A DNA stretch of 64,000 nucleotides from Melastoma dodecandrum (taxonomy: Eukaryota; Streptophyta; Magnoliopsida; Myrtales; Melastomataceae): positions 4,898,001-4,962,000 of the forward strand of contig JARUPY010000085.1 of NCBI GenBank assembly GCA_029817715.1, given 5' to 3'. The notes under the pieces are model-generated. The model was given only the letters and a program-made list of their open reading frames with translations, searched no databases and was not told where the DNA came from. Positions 22,301 to 35,668 of the stretch are shown here, in pieces. Each line of letters starts with the position of its first letter. The stretch's first letter is position 1. The position numbers and the translations under genes were made by a program.

Positions 22301-25300
22301 TGGAACTATTCCATCTGAGACAGCCCTAGTCATCTTGTCAAATGGTAAAGATCATTGTGAAGAAGATCCTAGCGACCTTCTACTTCGTCTGGACATGCAG
22401 GGGAACAAAAGGCTAACTGTTATGCCGAATTCGTCCAAGTCAGAGCATATGAGCTCTATTAACGCGGTTGTGCATGTTTGAATGACGTGAAAAGTAGAGT
22501 TGGGATAGCGTAGCTAGTGATGAGGAGTCTGTAATAGCTCTATTCCCCATGTAACTCTCCTTTTGGACCAACTTTCTTGATGTTACCTGATGCTATCTAT
22601 GATCTTTCTAGTCATTTTATTCTGATATTCATCTGATACCAGTGTATGGTTTAGGGTTACGTGCTTATATGGCAGTTGTTTCCCTTTAAAGATGGGCCTT
22701 AATCAAGAAAATTGATGTTGTTGATGCATAAAACTCCAGACATCCCTATTCCGGATTAGGTCCGAAGAACAGCACGACGAAGCTATTGGTCAGCTGCATT
22801 GCCGGTGCTCTTGTTGGAACTATTCCATCGGAGACAGCCCTAGTCATCTTGTCAAATGGTAAAGATCATTGTGAAGAAGATCCTAGCGACCTTCTATTTC
22901 GTCTGGACATGCAGGGGTACAAAAGGCTAACTATTCTGCCGAATTCGTCCAAGTCAGAGCATTGGAGCTCTATTAACGCGGTTGTGCATGTTTGAATGAC
23001 GTGAAAAGTAGAGTTGGGATAGCGTAGCTAGTGATGAGGAGTCTGTAATAGCTCTATTCCCCATGTAACTCTCCTTTTGGACCAACTTTCTTGATGCTAT
23101 CTGAAGCTATCTATGATCTTTCTAGTCATTTTGTTCTGATATTCATCTGATACCACTGTATGGTTTAGGGTTACGTACTTATATGCCAGTTGTTTCCCTT
23201 TAAAGGTGGGCCTTAATCAAGAAAATTGATGTGGTTGATGCATAAAACTCCAGACATCCCTATTCCAGATTAGGTCCGAAGAACAGCACGACGAAGCTAT
23301 TGGTCATCTGCATTGCCGGTACTCTTGTTGGAACTATTCCATCGGAGACAGCTCTAGTCATCTTGTCAAATGGTAAAGATCATTGTGAAGAAGATCCTAG
23401 CGACCTTCTACTTCGTCTGGACATGCAGGGGTACAAAAGGCTAACTATTATGCCGAATTCCTCCAAGTCATAGCATTGAAGCTCTATTAACGCGGTTGTG
23501 CTTGTTTGAATGACGTGGAAAGTAGAGTTGGGATAGCGTAGGTAGTGATGAGGAGTCTGTAATAGCTCTATTCCCCATGTAACTCTCATTTTTTACCAAC
23601 TTTCTTCATGCTATCTGAAGCTATCTATGATCTTTCTAGTCATTTTGTTCTGATATTCATCTGATACCACTGTATGGTTTAGGGTTACGTACTTATATGC
23701 CAGTTGTTTCCCTTTAAAGGTGGGCCTTAATCAAGAAAATTGATGTTGTTGATGCATAAAACTCCAGACATCCCTATTCCAGATTAGGTCCGAAGAACAG
23801 CACGACGAAGCTATTGGTCAGCTGCATTGCCGGTGCTCTTGTTGGAACTATTCCATCGGAGACAGCCCTAGTCATCTTGTCAAATGGTAAAGATCATTGT
23901 GAAGAAGATCCTAGCGACCTTCTATTTCGTCTGGACATGCAGGGGTACAAAAGGCTAACTATTCTGCCGAATTCGTCCAAGTCAGAGCATAGGAGCTCTA
24001 TTAACGCGGTTGTGCATGTTTGAATGACGTGAAAAGTAGAGTTGGGATAGCGTAGCTAGTGATGAGGAGTCTGTAATAGCTCTATTCCCCATGTAACTCT
24101 CCTTTTGGACCAACTTTCTGCATGCTATCTGAAGCTATCTATGATCTTTCTAGTCATTTTGTTCTGATATTCATCTGATACCACTGTATGGTTTAGGGTT
24201 ACGTACTTATATGCCAGTTGTTTCCCTTTAAAGGTGGGCCTTAATCAAGAAAATTGATGTTGTTGATGCATAAAACTCCAGACATCCCTATTCCAGATTA
24301 GGTCCGAAGAACAGCACGACGAAGCTATTGGTCAGCTGCATTGCCGGTGCTCTTGTTGGAACTATTCCATCGGAGACAGCCCTAGTCATCTTGTCAAATG
24401 GTAAAGATCATTGTGAAGAAGATCCTAGCGACCTTGTACTTCGTCTGGACAAGCAGGGGTACAAAAGGCAAACTATTCTGCCGAATTCGTCCAAGTCAGA
24501 GCATTGGAGCTCTATTAACGCGGTTGTGCATGTTTGAATGACGTGAAAAGTAGAGTTGGGATAGCGTAGCTAGTGATGAGGAGTCTGTAATAGCTCTATT
24601 CCCCATGTAACTCTCCTTTTGGACCAACTTTCTGCATGCTATCTGAAGCTATCTATGATCTTTCTAGTCATTTTGTTCTGATATTCATCTGGTACCACTG
24701 TATGGTTTAGGGTTACGTACTTATATGCCAGTTGTTTCCCTTTAAAGGTGGGCCTTAATCAAGAAAATTGATGTGGTTGATGCATAAAACTCCAGACATC
24801 CCTATTCCAGATTAGGTCCGAAGAACAGCACGACGAAGCTATTGGTCAGCTGCATTGCCGGTGCTCTTGTTGGAACTATTCCATCGGAGACAGCCCTAGT
24901 CATCTTGTCAAATGGTAAAGATCATTGTGAAGAAGATCCTAGCGACCTTCTATTTCGTCTGGACATGCAGGGGTACAAAAGGCTAACTATTCTGCCGAAT
25001 TCGTCCAAGTCAGAGCATTGGAGCTCTATTAACGCGGTTGTGCATGTTTGAATGACGTGAAAAGTAGAGTTGGGATAGCGTAGCTAGTGATGAGGAGTCT
25101 GTAATAGCTCTATTCCCCATGTAACTCTCCTTTTGGACCAACTTTCTTGATGCTATCTGAAGCTATCTCTGATCTTTCTAGTCATTTTGTTCTGATATTC
25201 ATCTGATACCACTGTATGGTTTAGGGTTACGTACTTATATGCCAGTTGTTTCCCTTTAAAGGTGGGCCTTAATCAAGAAAATTGATGTGGTTGATGCATA

Positions 25301-27885
25301 AAACTCCAGACATCCCTATTCCAGATTAGGTCCGAAGAACAGCACGACGAAGCTATTGGTCAGCTGCATTGCCGGTGCTCTTGTTGGAACTATTCCATCG
25401 GAGACAGCCCTAGTCATCTTGTCAAATGGTAAAGATCATTGTGAAGAAGATCCTAGCGACCTTGTACTTCGTCTGAACATGCAGGGGTACAAAAGGCTAA
25501 CTATTCTGCCGAATTCGTCCAAGTCAGAGCATTGGAGCTCTATTAACGCGGTTGTGCATGTTTGAATGACGTGAAAAGTAGAGTTGGGATAGCGTAGCTA
25601 GTGATGAGGAGTCTGTAATAGCTCTATTCCCCATGTAACTCTCCTTTTGGACCAACTTTCTTGATGCTATCTGAAGCTATCTCTGATCTTTCTAGTCATT
25701 TTGTTCTGATATTCATCTGATACCACTGTATGGTTTAGGGTTACGTACTTATATGCCAGTTGTTTCCCTTTAAAGGTGGGCCTTAATCAAGAAAATTGAT
25801 GTGGTTGATGCATAAAACTCCAGACATCCCTATTCCAGATTAGGTCCGAAGAACAGCACGACGAAGCTATTGGTCAGCTGCATTGCCGGTGCTCTTGTTG
25901 GAACTATTCCATCGGAGACAGCCCTAGTCATCTTGTCAAATGGTAAAGATCATTGTGAAGAAGATCCTAGCGACCTTCTATTTCGTCTGGACATGCAGGG
26001 GTACAAAAGGCTAACTACTCTGCCGAATTCGTCCAAGTCAGAGCATAGGAGCTCTATTAACGCGGTTGTGCATGTTTGAATGATGTGGAAAGTAGAGTTG
26101 GGATAGCGTAGCTAGTGATGAGGAGTCTGTAATAGCTCTATTCCCCATGTAACTCTCATTTTTTACCAACTTTCTTCATGCTATCTGAAGCTATCTATGA
26201 TCTTTCTAGTCATTTTGTTCTGATATTCATCTGATACCAGTGTATGATTTAGGGTCACGTGCTTATATGCCAGTTGTTTCCCTTTAAATGTGGGCCTTAA
26301 TCAAGAAAATTGATGTGGTTGATGCATAAAACTCCAGACATCCCTATTCCGGATTAGGTCCGAAGAACAGCACGACGAAGCTATTGGTCAGCTGCATTGC
26401 CGGTGCTCTTGTTGGAACTATTCCATCGGAGACAGCCCTAGTCATCTTGTCAAATGGTAAAGATCATTGTGAAGAAGATCCTAGCGACCTTCTACTTCGT
26501 CTGAACATGCAGGGGTACAAAAGGCTAACTATTCTCCCGAATTCGTCCAAGTCAGAGCATTGGAGCTCTATTAACGCGGTTGTGCATGTTTGAATGACGT
26601 GAAAAGTAGAGTTGGGATAGCGTAGCTAGTGATGAGGAGTCTGTAATAGCTCTATTCCCCATGTAACTCTCCTTTTGGACCAACTTTCTTGATGCTATCT
26701 GAAGCTATCTCTGATCTTTCTAGTCATTTTGTTTTGATATTCATCTGATACCACTGTATGGTTTAGGGTTACGTACTTATATGCCAGTTGTTTCCCTTTA
26801 AAGGTGGGCCTTAATCAAGAAAATTGATGTTGTTGATGCATCAAAACTCCAGACATCCCTATTCCGGATTAGGTCCGAAGAACAGCACGACGAAGCTATT
26901 GGTCAGCTGCATTGTCAGTGCTCTTGTTGGAACTATTCCATCGGAGACAGCCCTAGTCATCTTGTCAAATGGTAAAGATCAATGTGAAGAAGAGTCTTGC
27001 GACCTTCTATTTCGTCTGGACATGCAGGGGTACAAAAGGGTAACTACTCTGCCGAATTCGTCCAAGTCAGAGCATAGGAGCTCTATTAACGCGGTTGTGC
27101 ATGTTTGAATGACGTGAAAAGTAGAGTTGGGATAGCGTAGCTAGTGATGAGGAGTCTGTAATAGCTCTATTCCCCATGTAACTCTCCTTTTGGACCAACT
27201 TTCTTCATGCTATCTGAAGCTATCTATGATCTTTCTAGTCACTTTGTTCTGATATTCATCTGATACCAATGTATGGTTTAGGGTTACGTACTTATATGCC
27301 AGTTGTTTCCCTTCAAAGGTGGGCCTTAATCAAGAAAATTGATGTTGTTGATGCATAAAACTCCAGACATCCCTATTCCGGATTAGGTCCGAAGAACAGC
27401 ACGACGAAGCTATTGGTCAGCTGCATTGCCGTTGCTCTTGTTGGAACTATTCCACGGAGACAGCCCTAGTCATCTTGTCAAATGGTAAAGATCATTGTGA
27501 AGAAGATCCTAGCGACCTTCTACTTCGTCTGGACATGCAGGGGTACAAAAGGCTAACTATTCTGCCGAATTCGTCCAAGTCAGAGCATTGAAGCTCTATT
27601 AACGCGGTTGTGCATGTTTGAATGACGTGAAAAGCAGAGTTGGGATAGCGTAGCTAGTGATGAGGAGTCTGTAATAGCTCTATTCCCCATGTAACTCTCC
27701 TTTTGGACCAACTTTCTTGATGCTATCTGAAGCTATCTATGGTCTTTCTAGTCATTTTGTTCTGATATTCATCTGATACCAATGTATGGTTTAGGGTTAC
27801 GTACTTATATGCTAGTTGTTTCCCTTTAAAGGTGGGCCTTAATCAAGAAAATTGATGTTGTTGATGCATAAAACTCCAGACATCA
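19146..27885 (+). repeat. Tandem array: 17 head-to-tail units of 514-515 bp
   Basis: The anchor ttaggtccgaagaa recurs at 19156, 19671, 20186, 20701, 21215 and then about every 514 bp to 27384. The total length divided by 514 gives 17 complete units. Each holds about 80 codons of coding-like sequence (KLLVSCIAGALVGTIPSET, NSSKSEHRSSINAVVHV, stop), then about 270 bp of 3' flank with gtatggtttagggttacgta. Units are roughly 95-99 percent alike by eye. Units 2-5 and 16 are one base longer (tgcatcaaaac versus tgcataaaac), which extends the ORF to 94 codons. In unit 9 (from 23261) the frame is broken. Only the first unit has upstream coding sequence. The array ends abruptly at 27885. Confidence 0.95.
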
Positions 27886-28360
27886 TTATTAAAAATTGCA
27901 GGACCCACAGGTTCAAATAAAAAGAAAAGAATGTCCTTATGAATGTACCTTCATAGAATGTACAGGTAGTACCCGCAGGTACAACCAAAAAGAATGTACA
28001 GTTATAGAATGTACCCGCAGGTTGGTACAGGTAGGCTAGGTTGTGGGTGGTGTGGAGAGGGGGGAAATCGATATTATTCCTCATCGAACCATTGAAACTA
28101 AAATATGATGACCCATATAAACATCTTCAGTGTTAACCCTAACCCTAATCATCCTCCTAGATGATGATAAACAAAACACCTTCAGCGTTAACCCTCCCCC
28201 AACCAAAAGGAAACATTCCACCTCTGACGTAGTAGTACCTAAGACACTTGATAGATAATGATAAACAAAACACCTTCCGCGTTAACCCTCCCCCAACCAA
28301 AAGGAAACATTCCACCTCCGACCTAGTAATACCTAAGACACTCGATGTAAGTAAACATGA
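27886..28360. repeat. Array edge, dispersed repeat with a 94-bp tandem duplication
   Basis: 28020-28160 matches the left half of 3340-3850. Two copies of a 94-bp unit start at 28164 and 28258 (atgataaacaaaacacc, ccctcccccaaccaaaagga). The phrase aaccctaaccctaatc near 28134 is telomere-like but short. 27900-28020 has smaller direct repeats of agaatgtac. Confidence 0.75.
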
Positions 28361-28380
28361 AAGACAATAGGATAGCTCAG

Positions 28381-28854
28381 TCACTCCTTCTCTACTTCCT
28401 TCGGATATGTCAGCTCCACTTCCTCCGGGAGGTCCGCTGGATCACCCAGAACAGCCTCCACCTGCGGGACCTCCGCCGGCTCAGCTGGCGGCTGCGGGAC
28501 CTCCGTGCGCTCGGCCAGCAGCTGCTGCAGAACTGGCCTAGGGTCATGGCGTGCCTCTACGCGCCTCTCCTGATGGACAGCAGCATCTTCCGGATCTTCT
28601 TCTGACTTCTTTTTGAGGAGTTGGACTAGACGAACAATGCAGTCCCGATCCAAACTGCAGTACTCCTCCGAAAGTTCGATGCAGCCTCCATTAGGGTAGA
28701 GCTCGTGGTGATAAGGCAGCGTGAGGGGGTTCTCGAACCGGCTCCAACAGAGATGGCAGGAAACGGCGCCTTCTCCGTGACGACGAGGGCCGTGGAGCAG
28801 GAACTCTTCGTCGGTGAAGTAAGTCGTTCCACTGCCAAAACAATACATCCCCAT
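28381..28854 (-). CDS. Hypothetical small acidic protein, 157 residues
   Basis: Uninterrupted ORF from ATG 28854 with a TATA-like cttatatattc about 40 bp upstream. Residues 30-40 hold CHLCW; two further cysteines follow near 58-66 (GGCIELSEEYC). The C-terminal half is rich in Pro, Glu, Val and Ala (repeated AEPAEVPQ-like blocks) and is probably disordered. No family recognised. GC content is far higher than the flanks, as for other intronless genes here. Could be a lineage-specific gene or a captured fragment. Confidence 0.45.
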   Translation of the reverse strand: MGMYCFGSGTTYFTDEEFLLHGPRRHGEGAVSCHLCWSRFENPLTLPYHHELYPNGGCIELSEEYCSLDRDCIVRLVQLLKKKSEEDPEDAAVHQERRVEARHDPRPVLQQLLAERTEVPQPPAEPAEVPQVEAVLGDPADLPEEVELTYPKEVEKE

Positions 28855-28891
28855 AGTGTCGGAGTTTTTTGAAAAAGGTAGTCATGAATAT

Positions 28892-28902
28892 ATAAGAGGG
28901 GA
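28892..28902 (-). promoter_or_regulatory. TATA-like box upstream of the small hypothetical ORF
   Basis: Minus-strand cttatatattc close upstream of ATG 28854. The short distance to the ATG would leave a very short leader. Motif only. Confidence 0.35.
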
Positions 28903-28904
28903 GG

Positions 28905-29401
28905 TTGTTAGAATTTTATTTTACTTTTTATTATTTTATTTTGTTTTATAAAAATTTTGTTGGGTTATAATCAATTACTAATTTAAGTTTTCGAAAACTG
29001 GGCTGTGTTATGATATATGAGATAATGCATGATAGCTCGTTTAATTTGGTGATGAGCCCGAGGTCCCTCTCCCACTTGCCCCTGGATCATTTTTTGCATA
29101 TGTTTTCGGTCAATGTTAATCATAGGTATGTTTTCCATTCTTTGGTGTCCTAAATTCGGAGGATTGATTTTTCTCACGGAGGTGGCTCTTCATTATTTGC
29201 TTTTTGTTTGTCTCGGGAGACAAGAATCATTTCTGCCACGTACGAACACCGCGCGCGGTCGGTCAGTTGGCAGATGTTTGATGGGCAAAAAAAAAATGTA
29301 TTTTCCATTGTTCAAAATTTAAAATAATTTCAGGGTAGTATAAAAGGTTGGTAAACTAATTTAAAATAGATAAGCTTATCTTAAGCAGAAATGATACGAG
29401 C
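28905..29401. other. Intergenic, no gene seen
   Basis: AT-rich, with no ORF showing domain features. Confidence 0.5.
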
Positions 29402-29929
29402 CTAATGATCATCCGCTATTTTGAAGACCCTACGAATCTCATCGGCGGGCATGCCGTGAATCGTGTTGGACACGGCCTGCAAGGTTTCATTCAGAAGATC
29501 TTCCACGTTCAGGTACTTTGCTGCCTGATTAATACATTGTAGCCATGAACAAATCAATATCCGTCCCGAGTAAAGAAAATACAGAGAGTCAAAAGGATTT
29601 ACCAGGACGAGATCAAACAACGTGTGCCGATCCACCCTCAGGAATTCGGCATCCCAAGACTTGAGTTCTTTCTTAAGGGATTCATCGCATGGGCCGGGGC
29701 AATTAATCTCGCCGTGCTTCTTGCAGTAGTCCACGACCTTGGAGACGATATTGGCGGTTGCGGGCACCGGGATGACTTCATCAGGACAATTGTCCTCAAT
29801 CATGTCCTTGATCATTCGAGACTGCAGCGCCGCTCCCCCATCCAGCGCGAAGGATTCTCCATCCGAGGATCGAAGGATGAACTTCCTCGCAACTAGCATC
29901 GAAGAAGATGTTGTAGATACGTCCGCCAT
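29402..29929 (-). CDS. SKP1-like protein, SCF ubiquitin ligase adaptor, C-terminally short
   Basis: Two exons, 29603-29929 and 29402-29524, with a 78-bp GT-AG intron at the position typical of plant SKP1 genes; 149 residues from ATG 29929. The N-terminal BTB/POZ-like fold is recognisable (FILRSSDGESF, SRMIKDMIEDNC, IPVPATANIVSKVVDYCKKH, LKSWDAEFLRV, LFDLVLAAKYLNVEDLLN). SKP1 bridges cullin-1 and F-box proteins in SCF E3 ligases. The usual C-terminal F-box-contacting tail after the IR-FNI segment is missing: the protein stops at FKIADDH, about 18 residues short. It may be a divergent ASK-type paralogue with altered F-box binding, or a decaying copy. Confidence 0.88.
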   Translation of the reverse strand: MADVSTTSSSMLVARKFILRSSDGESFALDGGAALQSRMIKDMIEDNCPDEVIPVPATANIVSKVVDYCKKHGEINCPGPCDESLKKELKSWDAEFLRVDRHTLFDLVLVNPFDSLYFLYSGRILICSWLQCINQAAKYLNVEDLLNETLQAVSNTIHGMPADEIRRVFKIADDH

Positions 29930-30319
29930 TGTCAAAGCCCTCCTCCTTAGAACTGGAGGATTCGTCCCTTTGGTATGAAAAGGGAGACGGATTATTAATG
30001 TAATCAATCATAAAATTCCATTTATATATATTTGGAAACGTATAACCTTTTTTTTATTCTAGCCAAAACTTTAAAGGAAATCCTTTCCTTTGAAAACGCC
30101 TTGCCTTATAAGGAAACGTCTCTCTGTATTCTTTCTTGTATATACCTATTGAATGTGCAAGGCTATATTAAATAACCAATTATGAGACGCAGCGCATCTC
30201 AATAACCCAAATTGTTATAATATTAGATTACCAACTTATAACCTCTCCTTCTAATCTTCCCTTTGCCTCTTGGGATTTTTTAACCCCTCGGTTTAATATC
30301 CTTTCGTTACTTTCGAATT
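29930..30319. other. Intergenic between SKP1-like gene and TPI copy
   Basis: AT-rich divergent interval of about 390 bp. No other gene. Confidence 0.5.
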
Positions 30320-32051
<1,732 letters not shown>

Positions 32052-32176
32052 GACCCTCGTTCGACTATGTGCAACCCAGAACGATTGATTTATGATTTGT
32101 TTTCTGTTGCCTTTTCTTTAGAGCAGCAGCCACTGGTATGTTAAAGACAAAACATAAGTATATTGATAGCCCAATT

Positions 32177-32273
32177 AGGCCCAAAACACAATGAACCCTT
32201 GCTCTTCCCGGCCATCCCAAAGTTTGAGGGCCCAAAACACAAATTGTCAACTCGAAAATATTTATTCATATGG
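32177..32273. repeat. Dispersed repeat after the TPI copy
   Basis: Matches the second half of 1339-1469. gggcccaaaacacaa occurs twice within it (about 32178 and 32228). Confidence 0.65.
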
Positions 32274-33228
32274 TATGCTAATCAAATCCTCATCGGTCGG
32301 TCCGATCAAGAGGAATTCTCAGAATCAATCATGTACTGGGATTCGGTTTCGAAGTTGGTGGCTTCTGGTGGATTGTTGGCGAGCTTCGCTTACTTTCTTT
32401 TAGTTTGTCTCAATTGCTACAATTTATTGGCCTTGATTGAGTTCTCTGCGTCCTTGGGCTTGGAGAATGGGATACGTTCCTACTAAAGTTATGTCGTGTT
32501 TATCATGAGGTCGTCCGATATCTTCATCTTTTAATGGGTCTTCCAGGATGTAACATCCAGTAACATCAACCGAAGATGAATTACTGCAAGAAACAGAGAA
32601 CTATAATAAACAGGAACTCGGTTTATCCTCAGAACTACACGTGGACAAGATAGAGGGTCAGACATTGAGGGGGATACTACATGACGGGGGGACATGACAT
32701 TGTGTTTTGAAAATGAACCACCGGAGACCGAGGGGTCGGGTCAATTGGCTTGTTGTCTCATTTCCTGTCCATTTTGTTTCGGAGGATATCCACCAGCAAC
32801 CACCGCCCCCATGTGCCATTGACATGGCTCGTGTGCGACAATTCAACAGTCTCGGAAGGGAATGCATGCGCTCCTGTCGCCGTCTCTGAGGTCCCTCGAC
32901 CTTTCTGTTGTTTTCACCCATAACAACATCTCTCGTTGTCATCTACTAACACCGTATTTCAAACCTTTCTGGTTGATCGTTTCTGATGTTATTTGGATTC
33001 CTTCTCATACCACGTCCAAAAGCAACAACAGTTCCCGATACTGAACAATAGAAAGACAACACACAGTGCTAAATGTTGGCACATTCCGAAATGAGTCGAA
33101 GCTCTTGATCCCATTAGCCAACCATGGCCTAATCGGCTCCTCATATCATAATAGCTTTTAATTTTCAACATACATTAAAAAAAGCAAATAATTTAATGAA
33201 GGTTACAAATAAATCCAACCACCTTCTT
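32274..33228. other. Intergenic, no gene seen
   Basis: Short ORFs without domain features. Possibly 3' flank of the TPI copy. Confidence 0.5.
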
Positions 33229-33728
33229 TTAACGGGTCAAACACAAGTTAATGAACATGGAAGTTAGGCACAACAAGAGGGTTCCCCCCACCATCGTTAA
33301 TCCCATGTTGCCCAACACCAGGCACGCCAGCTCGAAGCTCTCCGACGATCGAGCATTCCCCCGCGCGATCGAAGTCGCGTCCGGCCTCGTGTGGTTCGCG
33401 TAGTCCCAACCGACCTCGTATCTGCAGCACCTCTCCATCCTCTCCTTGGCCTTCGCCTCCTCGATCCTCGTCCTCAGGATGCCCAAGTTCGCGTCCACCA
33501 CGTTGGTCGACGGGCTCCGGCCTGTCACGTGGAAGCATCCTTAGATAGCGGAGGGCGTGATCGACGCGATCCCATCCGGGGAAGAAAGAAATAGAAAAGT
33601 CGTCAAAGGTCGAGCTCACCTTCGTCGTCGTGGAACCCCTGAGCCCTGATGGAAACCCGGGGACGGGAACCTTTTCTCGGGGACGGAGAGGTGGAGAGGA
33701 AGGGAAGGGACGAGTGAGGAAGAGCCAT
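33229..33728 (-). CDS. Small plastid-targeted single-pass membrane protein, unknown function
   Basis: Two exons, 33620-33728 and 33229-33521, joined by a 98-bp GT-AG intron that splits a Gly codon; 133 residues. Residues 1-30 (MALPHSSLPFLSTSPSPRK..., ending VSIRAQ) look like a chloroplast transit peptide. The middle is a charged helix, GILRTRIEEAKAKERMERCC, with a Cys pair. The C-terminus has one hydrophobic segment of about 25 residues (LGNMGLTMVGGTLLLCLTSM). The layout resembles an uncharacterised conserved plant plastid protein; I cannot name it. Exon 1 also reads into the intron in another frame, which is spurious. Confidence 0.72.
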
Positions 33729-33977
33729 CCGTTGTTGTAGAGTCTGAACACCGTGAGTTCATATTTATATGGAGACAAGGGAGGAAAAAGGGAGGTGGGT
33801 GTTTTGGATTTGGAGCTTATTTTCGCACATGCAACACATTTTGTGGTTTTGACGTTTGATTCGTTCAGGCGATTGATTTATTTTATTAAAAAAAGTATTA
33901 ATATCGTTCCGTGGACCAAAACAACTGATTGATTTCAATCCTACCCGATATCTCGACTCTTGATGCTAAAAATATCC
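33729..33977. promoter_or_regulatory. Upstream region of the small membrane-protein gene
   Basis: Contains a minus-strand TATA-like tccatataaatatgaac (about 33758-33774), some 35 bp upstream of ATG 33728. Nothing else seen. Confidence 0.4.
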
Positions 33978-34532
33978 GGCAAAATATACGATTTTCTGTT
34001 TTGTCAAAATCATTTTTGGCTATACGATATTATCACTATCTTTAAGTTTGTAATTTTTTTTGGTCAATCTTGAATTTTATTGTGAGAAAACCAAACAGGT
34101 CTTAATATATAAATTTCAATTATTGACTAAAAATTAAAAAAAATGGATAAGAAAATTAAAACGCTTCATGTGTTATTTATTATAGGATTTTAATGGTTAA
34201 ATTAAGTAAGTTGGAAGTCGAAGATGAACATTAGTTATTGATGCTGTTAAGAATTTGTAAAATCGTTGAAGACCGGATGATGGATTTATTGCGAGGTTAC
34301 TACTACGTGTAAGGTGGTTTGCAAGACCATGCAATGAGAGGTTATATTTTAACTATTAAAGGAGAAATGTTAGATAGTAATAAGACCTTATTTGGTTATC
34401 TCATAGTAAAATCCAAGATTGGCAAAAAAAAAATTACAACCCTAAAGATAGTGATAATATCATATAGCAAAAAAAGATTTTGACAAAACAGAAAATTTGA
34501 CCATAGTTTATTATATTATCGTATATTTTGTC
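33978..34532. mobile_element. Foldback MITE, about 555 bp
   Basis: Left end ggcaaaatatacgat and right end atcgtatattttgtc are inverted. The arms continue with gttttgtcaaaatc and gatattatcactatctttaa against their reverse near 34440-34490. AT-rich flanks aaaatatcc / aaaatattt may be an imperfect 9-bp target duplication. No coding capacity. Shares its terminal decamer with the elements at 7211 and 10882. Confidence 0.75.
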
Positions 34533-35550
34533 AAAATATTTTGTTGTGGATGAGAGCAAAAGGAAGCATCCGAGGAAGTAACTTCCGCGGGTGATATCAT
34601 CATATCGCCATTCTTCCTTTTTTTTTTTTAATTGTCCGGACAAAGACACAAACGTTAGACGTGTGGGGTGACGATGGAGAGATAACAGAAGGAGATCACG
34701 TTCGTTATAATATAATATAATGAAACATTTGGTTGAATAATTATGGGGTTTGTCTATATAAGAGGGCCGCCCTTAATTTGGATTTTTCTTGATATCTTTT
34801 CTATATAATTAATAATCCTTGTACGTCAACTAATAAAATAACACACGGTTGATTTGTTCAAGGATCATGTTGCGAAATTATTTTAAAAAAAAATTTAAGT
34901 GACAAATCTAAAAATTGTTTTAGAAATTTAGAAATTAGGAAATTTTTATTTCACAAAATAATATAAAATCCGATGTCTCTCTCTGTATTAGTATATCACT
35001 TCAATATCATAAAGAAAATTGTAGACGATACATTTGTCACTTGTCTCCCTCGTCCCTTTCACTCTGGAATAATAAAACAAAGTTACTCCCGCTGCCAGAG
35101 TTCTTGGAATTTATTTATAATTATCATACAATAGCAAAAAATAGTCTCATAAGCATTGCAATAAACTGATGTCGACATTATTCTTAGCAATAATTTACGG
35201 CCCATTATTAGCTGGGTCGTGAGCCCAATAAAATTATGGGCCGACACACCCCCCTCGCCCTCCCCAAATATGAATTATAGATATTAGCCAATTTGCTAGG
35301 CCTCTTTTAAAAGAAAGGGACAAATTTATATGCTATTATGATGTCGCCTACCCGCTGGGGAAAGGAATATTATCATGTCCCCCCACCCACCCCAATATAA
35401 AGAAAAAGGAAAATACATTAATTAAAAATTATTATTATTATTATTTTCAAACGTCTAAAAATTTTTCTCTACTTATGGGCTTCTAAAAAATATGGGTTGT
35501 GCATTATTTATTTCTTGATTTCTGAAGGGTTTTTTTGTCATTTCGCGGGA
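34533..35550. other. AT-rich intergenic stretch upstream of eIF5
   Basis: No gene seen. Includes att repeats near 35429-35445. Confidence 0.5.
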
Positions 35551-35556
35551 ACCAGC

Positions 35557-35632
35557 TGGGCCTATATAAAGGAGAGGTGGGAGGGTGCTTGTAATCCCTA
35601 TTCACCGCCACGCCTGCCCGCCCAAACCCTAA
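35557..35632 (+). promoter_or_regulatory. eIF5 core promoter: site II, TATA and telo-box
   Basis: tgggcc (35557-35562) is a site II element overlapping ctatataaa (35562-35570). aaaccctaa (35624-35632) is a telo-box. Site II plus telo-box is the usual plant signature for translation-machinery genes, which fits the downstream eIF5 and suggests growth-linked expression. Confidence 0.7.
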
Positions 35633-35668
35633 TATCTCCGCCCATCTTGCTCTTCCCTCCTCGTGTGG

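Noticed and set aside
19146..27885. CRISPR-like or rDNA-like reading of the array
   Set aside because: Units are long, nearly identical throughout and have no repeat-spacer structure or rRNA sequence.
28134..28150. Telomeric or interstitial telomere tract
   Set aside because: Only about two copies of the ccctaa unit, within a dispersed repeat.
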